From Buxus sempervirens (lineage: Eukaryota > Streptophyta > Magnoliopsida > Buxales > Buxaceae), in NCBI GenBank assembly GCA_947561395.2, contig OX387187.1:36003829-36067828 (forward strand): 64,000 nt of DNA, given 5' to 3'. Shown here piece by piece: positions 34,853-43,373 of the stretch; position 1 is the first letter of the stretch; each line of letters opens with the position of its first letter. The notes beneath the pieces are model-generated. The model was not told where the DNA came from. It was given only the letters and a program-made list of their open reading frames with translations, and ran no database searches. Made by a program: the position numbers and the translations under genes.

Positions 34853-35247
34853 TGGATGATTTCGTCTGCCGCCGGGATGCTGCGGCAAACCTTGCAGATA
34901 CATACCACGTAGAGAGAGAATGGGGGGAGTAGTTACAAATTGACTAGCTTTTGAAAGAAAATGCTGAGTTTAAATAGGTAGAACTCAGGGAATGGGTATT
35001 TTAGGAAAGTTATGAATTGTTTTAGGCACGCTTCCCAAGGGGTAATCTTGTGTTAAATCTATTAATAATATAAAGAGAACATGGCAGATTAGGCCTGATA
35101 TTCTATATCCGAATCGCCCCTCATTTTTTCTCTTTCTTACAAGTTAGTTATGTTGACATGGGCATAACTAACCAAATTGAAGAGTGGAACATTTTTTAAG
35201 ATGGGCCCACATTCTTTTCCTACGCGCATAGTGCGCGTAGCCCCTAG
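34734..35247 (+). mobile_element. Non-autonomous Helitron, 514 bp
   Basis: The 5' end is TCTACACTATTATTAAAGG, preceded by A. The 3' end is the hairpin CTACGCGC-ATAGT-GCGCGTAG (35220-35240, perfect 8-bp stem), then CCC and CTAG, followed by T. Start in TC, 3' hairpin plus CTRR and insertion between A and T are the defining Helitron features. No RepHel protein is encoded. A GC-rich stretch at 34865-34900 (GTCTGCCGCCGGGATGCTGC) stands out and may be captured host DNA. The element contains at 34796-34852 a copy of the sequence lying just outside its left end. Confidence 0.82.
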
Positions 35248-35347
35248 TATAGTATAGATGAACAGGGTAGATTCTCACTCAAATTCGCTGCCCAAAGAAC
35301 CCTTCCTCTTTTTTCTATATTGACTTCCATATCCCGTTAATAACTTT

Positions 35348-35872
35348 GGGTTTTTTACACTCATACCCCTACATTATAAGAATTTTGTATCTATATCCTC
35401 TTGTTTTTAACATTTATATTTATGTCCATCCATTTAACATTATCGTTGCAATTATACCCCCGACGTTAAAGTCTGTTAACTTTTATAATTTATTTTTATT
35501 AAATGACTAAAGTAACCTTTTTTAAACTAAAAAATATTTCGTATTTATCTTATATTTTATTTATGTTATTGTATTATTATATTTACTCCATTTATACCTT
35601 AAGCCATTGATATTAATTTGTTTAAGTGATAACTATTCATTAAAATTCATCCAAGTATATAATTATTTGACTATCTAATGTATATATTTTTATCTTATAG
35701 AAGGTTATAGTAGTCATTTAATAAAAATACATGACAAAAGTTAACAAAATTTGACGTTAAGGGTATAATTGCAATGATTATGCTAAATTGAGGAATATAG
35801 ATATAATTACTAAAAACAAGAGGATATAAATGCAAATTTATTATAATGTAAGGGCATGGATGCAAAAAGCCC
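35348..35872. mobile_element. Long-TIR MITE, copy 1 (525 bp)
   Basis: Inverted repeats extend about 190 bases. The left end (GGGTTTTTTACACTCATACC, then CCTACATTATAAGAATTTTG and TATCTATATCCTCTTGTTTT) pairs with the right end read inward (GGGCTTTTTGCATCCATGCC, then CTTACATTATAATAAATTTG, then CATTTATATCCTCTTGTTTT), continuing through GCAATTATACCC and TTTATTAAATGACTA. No coding sequence. No clear target duplication. Long inverted repeats suggest a MULE-like affiliation, but this is inference. Confidence 0.8.
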
Positions 35873-36047
35873 TTACTGTTTTGATAATGAATTGGAAAAT
35901 GAATTGCAATTGAATTATCCATTATTGTTCTGTATTTGAAACACATACTGTTTTGAGAATTATATATATGATAAAATGCTTTATTCATGTATGTGTTGCT
36001 TGCAGAGATTTATATCTCATTTTTGCTTTGTTTTGTTTTGTTTTCAG

Positions 36048-36151
36048 ACTATTCTGGAGAGGACGATACTGCTGGGGTAGAGCCACAAGGTACTAGTGAG
36101 GAGTATCCGTCTGACGACTACGTGGCGGACGATTACTATTATCTTATGTAA
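36048..36151 (+). other. Orphan terminal exon, acidic Tyr-rich C-terminus
   Basis: After a polypyrimidine/TTTTCAG acceptor the frame reads YSGEDDTAGVEPQGTSEEYP, then SDDYVADDYYYLM and a stop at 36149-36151. About 200 bases later there is an AATAAAG poly(A)-like signal near 36311. No matching upstream exons are recognised in the 35-36 kb region, which is filled by the MITE and Helitron. I do not recognise the family. It may be the last exon of a broken or captured gene, or chance. Confidence 0.35.
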
Positions 36152-36479
36152 GAGTATAATTTATGTTTAGAGAGTTTATTTTTAGTAGTTAGGGAGTATT
36201 TTATGATTGGAGAGATGAGAGTGAATGATGTAGTAGACCTTCGTGTCCAGAAATTTTATAGTAGGAGATTTATTTATTTTATTTGAAGACTTTCTCAGAA
36301 TTTATGAAGTAATAAAGATTCAGTTTAGTTGTTTTATTTTTCTTTTGTTTTCGTACTCTGATATTGATATAATTGTTAAATTATATTATGGCATTGGTTT
36401 GCTATGGGCTCATGCATAGTGTTACCGTGAGATGAGTTATATCTTTAATGAACAACGACTCGAATCCGGAGCCCTACAA

Positions 36480-37770
36480 TAACAATCGAAATATATGATT
36501 CGAAGTTCTTAAGTGAAATCAATTGAATCAGCATTAAATATGTAAGCTTCTTAACCCAAAATGAAACAAAGGTAAAATTAACAAATAGAAAAAGGGAAAA
36601 CAAAAATTACGACCAGTTTCATCCATGCGCGAAGATACCCAAATTAACATCGGTTTCAAGCAGATTGAATAAAGCGAAGAGAAAAAAACCAATAGATGAA
36701 GATTTTGGAATCTCAACGGTATGTTGAACCTATTGGGAGTCTACTCTCGTTAGCATTAAATATGTAAGCGAAGAAAAAAAGACAATAGGTGGTGGCTGCA
36801 AATTATCGGCGGCGGTTGTCGATTGCCTTGCCTGTGAATGTGCAGTTGGTTACAGACGTGGTGGTAAACAACAGTTAAATTAAGAAGGTAGAAGACACCC
36901 AAAATTTTTTTTTTTTGGTAATGTAGAAGACACCCAAATGAACACTGGTTAAACATGATCAAATAAAAACAAAGTAAAAAAACAAAAGAATATTTTAGAA
37001 TCTCAACGGTGTGCCACCTGTTGGGACTATGTTCTCCTCTGCAATCGACGGCGGTGGCTACGATTGGTCGACAGCGGTTGTCAATTGCTTCGCTGAGTAT
37101 GCAGTCGGTTACAGTGGTTGTGGTCGTTTGGAAGTTTGTGACGGATATCAGATATCAACCAAGGAGGGGAAATCAACCCCAAATCGTTATTTACACTGAT
37201 GGGTGGAGATAGTGCATGTTTGGAAACCTGAGAACAAATTGGAAGCCTGAGAACGAATTGGAAGGTGGTTGTCTAGGAATTGTCATCTCCCGCAACAGCT
37301 TCCGCACGAGACAGGAAAACCATAGTATGAGATGAGATCGAAGCAGATGTAAGGATTTTGTGTAGGGATCGAAAGCTGAGGAGTAGGGATGCTTTGCGAG
37401 ATAGGCGGTTCATAGGAGAGGATTTTTTTTGCGAGGAGCGTATTCTCAGAGAAAGGCTGTATTGCGAGGTTGATGGTGAGGAAAGAAGACGTGGGAAGGA
37501 ACAATTGGAAAACGAATTGTTAGGTTTTAGGAGTTTTGAGGCGGTATTGACATTTGTATCCTTTCATTGAACCCTTTTATAAATGAAGCTCTGCAAGGAT
37601 GTGGAAGGCTCTTTTGGTAAGATGAGCATTTTGTTTGGCATGCTTCCCAAGAGGGAAATTGCCATGATATATAGTATAGATTTTGATGATGTCTTTGGCT
37701 ATGTAGAATGGTCTCCACTACTCATTGTTTTGTATCCTTTCTTGGGGATATTGGTTCACTTGGTTGGCGG
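36480..37770. repeat. Imperfect tandem repeats of about 290 bp with GC-richer segments
   Basis: Copies around 36631-36870 and 36927-37127 share GAAGAYACCCAAAT, GAATCTCAACGGTRTG, TTGGGA, GGCGGTGG, GCGGTTGTC.ATTGC and GCAGT.GGTTACAG. A shorter GTAGAAGACACCCAAA duplicate sits at 36888 and 36924. Reading frames across it share no domain. The right part ends TGGCATGCTTCCCAAGAGGG, similar to GGCACGCTTCCCAAGGGG inside the Helitron (near 35025), so a relationship to Helitron-type DNA is possible. Confidence 0.5.
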
Positions 37771-38050
37771 ATGAATGAGTTAGAAAATTAACTTCTGATT
37801 TATATTGATTCAAACGATCTATAGCTATACCTCAAATTTCCATCAGGTATGAATCACAGCTGGAACTGTTGCAGTTATAGGAAGGACCCTCACCTTGCCA
37901 CCAAATCTGTTAAGGAGGTAAGTGTATGATTAGTTTGATGAGGTTTAACATTGATGCCTACGTATAATAGAGGAGACATAGACTTAGATGGTTGTTGCAA
38001 ATGGATCTCACTCACTTCCAAATTAGATACGTGTAGTATTGCACGTGCAC

Positions 38051-38658
38051 TAGGAGTGTAATTCGGTCGGTTTGGTTTGGTTTTTGTGCCAAACCTAAAT
38101 CCAACTGAATTAGGTTGATCAAATCCAAAAACCAAACCAAACCGAATTTCAACTAAAAACTATAAACCGCAAAAAGAACCGAAATAAAATGAATAACCGA
38201 AAAACCGAAAGTATAATATCTTTAAAGATTAAACCATATTATTTACTAGAATATAAATGTGAACAATATTGTTTACTAGAAAATAGAAATGGTATTTCTA
38301 TAATCTTACATTGATAAACAAATTTAGTCACATACATAATAAAAACTTATCTCCTAATAAGCAACATCAATATGAAATAACCTTCTTCCAAAGAGAGATT
38401 CCTACAAAGAAAAATAGTAGTTTTTGACAAAAAGGTGTGGTAAGAGGTTTAGAAATTTTTGTATGTATATTATATGTAGTATAAAATTATAAATATATAA
38501 CAATATAGTTCGGTTTTCAGTTTGGTTTGGTTTCTCAACCATCTAAACCATACATCGAACCAAACTAATTCGATTTATACTTTTTCAAACCGAAACCGAA
38601 CCAAAATAAAAATAAATCAATCGGATTTCAGTTTACACCGAACCAATTGACACCCCTA
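38051..38658. mobile_element. hAT-like non-autonomous element, 608 bp, perfect 8-bp TSD
   Basis: The palindrome-like octamer ACGTGCAC is duplicated at 38043-38050 and 38659-38666. The left end is TAGGAGTGTAATTCGG and the right end reads TTAGGGGTGTCAATTGG across the junction (element end TAGGGGTG inward). Sub-terminal sequence is rich in CCGAACC/GGTTTGG words and the centre is AT-rich. No transposase. Same style as the 2224-2702 element, but better preserved. Confidence 0.87.
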
Positions 38659-38737
38659 ACGTGCACTTTGCTAGTTAGTTTAAAAACAATTTCAAAAATA
38701 CAATCTTAATAAATTTTGACCTTTAACCGTGCCTACG

Positions 38738-38741
<4 letters not shown>

Positions 38742-38775
<34 letters not shown>
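38742..38775. repeat. (AT)17 microsatellite
   Basis: A pure AT dinucleotide run just downstream of the hAT-like element. Confidence 0.9.
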
Positions 38776-38777
<2 letters not shown>

Positions 38778-39039
38778 CTCAAGTATAATAAAAATACTAA
38801 TCGAATGAAAGAATATTGATTGCACTCACTGGTGCTATCACCTAAAAAAAAAAACATTTCCTGAGAGGCAAGTTTTTTTTTTTTTTAAGGTGAATGCTAC
38901 AATCATAGAATCGGTACAAAAAAATAATTCATAAAGATTTATATATTATTAAAATAATTCATAAAGATTTAGATACAATCAAAATTACCCTCCATGTGCA
39001 ATGCAAAAAAAAGCACACCAGTCCTCATGCAAGTGTGTA

Positions 39040-39160
39040 CAATCAACATAAGCTAGTTCCATCAGAGTGGGGTTGGTGAAGTGAATCATGGCCTTCCATC
39101 CCATTATATCAAAAATCATATATTCAGTTAATTTATGTCTAAGTCTTGTTTTATTAATTT
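39040..39160 (+). mobile_element. Degenerate Au-like SINE remnant
   Basis: CATAAGCTAGTTCCATCAGA followed by GTGGGGTTGGTGAAGTGAAT parallels the AAGTGGGGTCGGCTACATGG core of Au-type SINEs and the fragment at 25605-25692. Only this core is recognisable. Confidence 0.35.
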
Positions 39161-39233
39161 GTGTGTGTAGTGGATCTTTAATAAATCTACCAATTATTGT
39201 ATGATCAATCAAGAGTTCTCATGGTCTGAGGTA

Positions 39234-41120
39234 TTACCAGAAATCTTGACAAGAGCACAACCCATCTCTAAAATGGTGGAACCGATTTGAATCCCTAACA
39301 ATTATCTCACGGTCGTAGATTTTCGATAGAAGCTTCATTGCAGAGTGACAATCACCACATACCCGGAGATTTTTTACCACCCGGATGGTTGTTCCAGGGC
39401 TTGTGCTAATGAAACCAAAGGCCACTGCTAATTTCTCACTGTGGTGAACTAGTGATGTTTGCTTCACTTCATCCTCAACAATATCCAACAAAACTTGTTC
39501 TGTGTCAGGCTCATACCCTGCAAGCTTTAGTCTTTCTCCCATTTCATTCAACATCTCATAAATCTCTTTCTTTCGATGATGCATGATATCTCCAACAACA
39601 AACTCATGAACAACCCCATCGAGTTCAGTCGAACTGCAACCAGGTGGTTTCCTTATTCCTCTGTCCCACATGGTCTTTCTCACCTTATGAACTTGGTCCC
39701 AGTTGTTTGCAACTGCAAATATATTTGACAACAGGACGTAACTTGCATGGTCATCTGGTGCCAGTTCAATAAGTTTTAGCCCAGTTTGCTCACCCATTTC
39801 AAGATTTTTGTGGATTCGACAACTACCTAATAAAGCTTTCCACATTACTGCATCAGGTCTCATTGGCATGCTCTTGATTATATCCTGAGCTTTCTCAAAC
39901 AGACCCGCACGACCGAAGAGATCAACCATGCACCCATAATGCGCAATGTCTGGCTCAATCCCATAAATGCCTCTCATCTTTTTGAAATACCTAATCCCAT
40001 CATCAACCAACCTTCCATGGCTGCAAGCATTTAAGACACAAGAAAAGGTTATAGCATTAGGCCAAATTCCCAAGGACTCCATCCTTGAGAAGATCTCAAG
40101 AGCTTTTCGGCTTTGGCCATTTGCAGCAAGGCCAGATATCATAGCATTCCAAGTATCCACACTCTTCTGGCTAGTCTTAGTGAATGCTTCAATTGCACCT
40201 TCTAAGCATCCACATTTGGCATACATGTTAATAATTGCTGATCCAAGCTTGTCATCGAGTTCTATCCCTTGCCTTTGAACATAAGCATGAATCCACTTCC
40301 CTTGAGAAAGTGCACCCAAACAAGCAACTGCAGATAAAACACTAATCAATGTCACTCTGTTCAGCTGTTCACCGTCATTCTGCATTTGTCGAAACATCTC
40401 AATTGCCTCTTTGTAATCACCTACTTGCACATAATAAGCAATCATCGTGTTCCAAGACACCACATCTCTGTGAGGCATTCTATCAAACAGTTGATGAAGT
40501 GAGACGCTGTCTGCATTATCAGCATATCCTTCAAGCATGCTGTTCCATGTGACGATGTCCAGTTCAGAACAGGTATCAAACAGTTTACGTGCATCCGTAA
40601 TCAACCCGAATATTGAATAGAGATGGATCAATTTGTTCCGAACAAATCCGCTGAACTCAAGCCCATGCTTAACAATCTGGGAATGTAGCTGTTCCCCAAT
40701 TTCTAGATCAAGCAAGTGGGTGCACGCCTTGAGTAGAAATGTAAACGTGAAGTGATCAGGTTTGACGGAGCGGCGAAGCATTCGATCATAGAGAAGGATG
40801 GCTTTGTGGGGGTTTTGCTTCTTGAGATTTCCTCTGAGAAGAACGTTCCATATGAAAGTGTATGGTTCATCAACGGAATTAAGGATCCTTTCAGCGTAGT
40901 CAAGGTTTCCGTGCTCGGAATAAAACTCGGCAAGCCGGCTTGCAGAATATGTGTCACGGATTTGGGAAGATTTGATCATGAGAGTATGGACTTGATCGGC
41001 TTCTTGGAGGTGGTTGCAGAGGAGCAAGAGGGGGAGGTTAGCGTTTGGAGTTGATTTCTTATTTTCTGTGAGATTGACTGCTACAGGAAGAAAGTAAGAA
41101 GCTGGGATTGTTGAACACAT
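39234..41120 (-). CDS. PLS-class pentatricopeptide repeat protein with C-terminal DYW (here DFW) domain, 628 aa
   Basis: Intronless, as usual for plant PPR genes. About ten PPR/P-L-S units cover residues 60-430 (for example VVSWNTMIAYYVQVGDYKEA and VDTWNAMISGLAANGQSRKA), followed by E motifs and a complete DYW domain from about residue 494 (GCSSTELDGVVHEFVVGD). The cytidine-deaminase signature is intact: HSE near 560-562 and CGDC near 588-591, then HHFRDGLCSCQDFW at the extreme C-terminus. The last triplet is DFW instead of DYW. By family knowledge such proteins bind organellar RNA and perform C-to-U editing in chloroplasts or mitochondria. The target site cannot be told from sequence here. 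The N-terminus is compatible with an organelle-targeting peptide but gives no strong signal. Divergent from AHL. Confidence 0.93.
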   Translation of the reverse strand: MCSTIPASYFLPVAVNLTENKKSTPNANLPLLLLCNHLQEADQVHTLMIKSSQIRDTYSASRLAEFYSEHGNLDYAERILNSVDEPYTFIWNVLLRGNLKKQNPHKAILLYDRMLRRSVKPDHFTFTFLLKACTHLLDLEIGEQLHSQIVKHGLEFSGFVRNKLIHLYSIFGLITDARKLFDTCSELDIVTWNSMLEGYADNADSVSLHQLFDRMPHRDVVSWNTMIAYYVQVGDYKEAIEMFRQMQNDGEQLNRVTLISVLSAVACLGALSQGKWIHAYVQRQGIELDDKLGSAIINMYAKCGCLEGAIEAFTKTSQKSVDTWNAMISGLAANGQSRKALEIFSRMESLGIWPNAITFSCVLNACSHGRLVDDGIRYFKKMRGIYGIEPDIAHYGCMVDLFGRAGLFEKAQDIIKSMPMRPDAVMWKALLGSCRIHKNLEMGEQTGLKLIELAPDDHASYVLLSNIFAVANNWDQVHKVRKTMWDRGIRKPPGCSSTELDGVVHEFVVGDIMHHRKKEIYEMLNEMGERLKLAGYEPDTEQVLLDIVEDEVKQTSLVHHSEKLAVAFGFISTSPGTTIRVVKNLRVCGDCHSAMKLLSKIYDREIIVRDSNRFHHFRDGLCSCQDFW

Positions 41121-41250
41121 AGGGAGAGATGAGCAATTGCTTCAGAGACTACCCCACTTTCATCTGTTAAAAAATATCCAACTGGGTTCCTTCAGATCAT
41201 CTAAAAAAAATCCAACTTCGTCATATTCATGCCTCTTTCCAACCCAAAAT

Positions 41251-42522
41251 CAATCTATTTCCTCTCATACCGATTCCTCGTTCTGCCTCTCGTTCATAAG
41301 CTAATCGCGCGACACACGTCGCATCCTCATTCCATCAGCATCCATGTGTAGCATCCCACGGATGCTATGAAAATCACATAAAAAAAATAAAATGCCATTT
41401 CATCCCGAAGTTAACAGGGCTGATTTCGTTTTTCTATTAAAATATTAATAGATCGTTGACGAAAAGTGAATAAAAAAAATTTCCTTCCTTTTTTCTTCTT
41501 CCCCAGATTCATACTCTCTGCGGATGCCCCGTTCAACGAAACGTAATATCAGAAACCAAATTCGACAAATAAACAACTTTTCCCATAACTACTCCGGACT
41601 CATCTAGTATCTTTGCGAACTCTAATCCCTCATCGGAATTTAAGCACCTTTCAACGCAAATCTGAACTCTAATCCCAGAACTACTCCGGACACATCTAGT
41701 GTTCATGCGAATGCAAATCTAGTTTATAATCTTACACTGATATTTTCTCGCATCTTACACTAGTATTCCCTCCATTGAATTCAATTTCGGTGTTGGAGGA
41801 CGAATTCCGTCTAATCGGATTCGATCTTTGTTATGTTAACTCCTCTCAGTTTTTCCATTAGCTTGTCCCCAGCCGGTCGACACTGATAGGATCACTAGCT
41901 GGAAGTAAACTATCTTTTGACTCTGAAGAAACTGTCAAATAAATCCATTCCCACTTGAATCTGGAGCAATGAAAGTCTCAATGTGGTTGTTTATTATGGA
42001 AGTATTTGGAGGAATTACAATTTTCTGAAATAGTGGAGAGGAAGAGGGATAATGCATCAAGTTAAGATTTTGAGGTGAGATTTTTGCCAAGTCTAAGAGC
42101 CAATGAATTAGAGTTTTAAGAAACATCATTTTTTAGCAAAATAGAGGAATAAAGCAAAAAAAAAATTTTTTTGGGGGATAGAAGGAAATTTAAGATTAGT
42201 CTTTAGAGCTCCATTTATAGCTGACGGAAAAGAATGAAGACTGTTAGCAACACAAGCAACATGAAATCGTTGCTAAGGTGCAGAGTGTTAGCAAATGGAG
42301 GTGGAGGATTACCAAGGTGAAAGAAGGGAATGGGCTCGTGTGAAAAGAATCAAAACCCTCGGAAAGGGAGGGTTTGAAAATAATTAATATTTTAACGAGG
42401 GAAGCTGAAATCGTTTTGACCTTAACGTTGTTAACTTGTAAAGGTTGAATGGGACGCATGTTGCGTGATTAGCTTATGAACGACAGATGGAATGAGGAAT
42501 TAGTATGAGAGGAAAAAGATTG
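41251..42522. mobile_element. MULE-like non-autonomous element, 1272 bp, 9-bp TSD
   Basis: The long inverted repeats start CAATCTATTTCCTCTCATAC on the left and CAATCTTTTTCCTCTCATAC (read inward) on the right. They stay similar through GTTCATAAGCTAATC and, further in, GATTTCGTTTT and TTAAAATATTAAT, roughly 200 bp per arm. Flanking nonamers ACCCAAAAT (41242-41250) and ACCTAAAAT (42523-42531) match at 8 of 9. Interior frames have no domain. It lies in the PPR-AHL intergenic region and its right target duplication abuts the MITE at 42532. Confidence 0.82.
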
Positions 42523-42531
42523 ACCTAAAAT

Positions 42532-43036
42532 TTTGCATCTATATCCTCTTATTTTTAACATTTATATTTATGTCCATCCATTTAATATAATCGTTGCAAT
42601 TATACCCCTGACGTTAAAGTTTGTTAACTTTTATAATTTATTTTCACTAAATGACTAAAGTAACCTTCTTTAATCTAAAAAATATTTCATATTTACCTTA
42701 CTATATTATCTTATATTTTATTTATGTTATTGTATTATTATGTTTACTCCATTTAATTATACCTTAAGCCATTGATATTAATTTGTTTAAGTGATAACTA
42801 TTCATTAAAATTCATACAAGTATATAATTATTTGACTATCTAATATATATATTTTTATCTTATAGAAGGTTATAGTAGTTATTTAATAAAAATACATGAC
42901 AAAAGTTAACAAAATTTGACATTAAGGGTATAGATGCAATGATTATGCTAAATTGAGAAATATAGATATAATTACTAAAAACAAGATGATATAATGTAAA
43001 TTTATTATAATGTAAGGGCATGGATGCAAAAACCCC
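42532..43036. mobile_element. Long-TIR MITE, copy 2
   Basis: Nearly identical to 35348-35872 in the same orientation, from TTTGCATCTATATCCTCTT to TAAGGGCATGGATGCAAAAA. The outermost 35 or so bases of the left arm are absent next to the MULE-like element's target duplication, suggesting that insertion disrupted or displaced that arm. Confidence 0.8.
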
Positions 43037-43236
43037 AATAACTTTCGACGCCACTCACTAGTCACTAGTATTAGAAATTTAGAACTACAATTACCGGGAA
43101 AAAAAGACTTTATATATGGATAGAGGCGGTAGCCGGTTAACAAAAGAAAATTATAAAAAGTATTTTGGAAAGAAAAAGGAAAAAGAAAGGAAAAAAAAAA
43201 TTAGGGGGAAGAGGAGGGTTTGGAAGAAACTCGTTT

Positions 43237-43245
43237 AAACCCTAA
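43237..43245 (+). promoter_or_regulatory. Telo-box upstream of AHL
   Basis: AAACCCTAA lies about 130 bases before the AHL start codon, in the likely core promoter or leader. A TTTATATATGG TATA-like element is near 43110. Functional role is inferred from motif and position only. Confidence 0.4.
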
Positions 43246-43373
43246 CTGTGAAACCTCTTTACTTTCTTGCACTCGTTGAGTCAGTTTCTTCTCTTCATTA
43301 CTTGATTTTGTACAGCGAGAAAGATCGACAGTAGTCAAAACAAATCTCATAAGCATTTTCTTGATATCCATTA

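Noticed and set aside
35348-35872. 9-bp target duplication AATAACTTT for the long-TIR MITE
   Set aside because: AATAACTTT is present left of copy 1 and right of copy 2, but neither copy has it on both sides, so it is not a valid duplication.
40752-41054. Plus-strand frames opposite the PPR gene
   Set aside because: They are antisense shadows of a well-supported PPR coding sequence.
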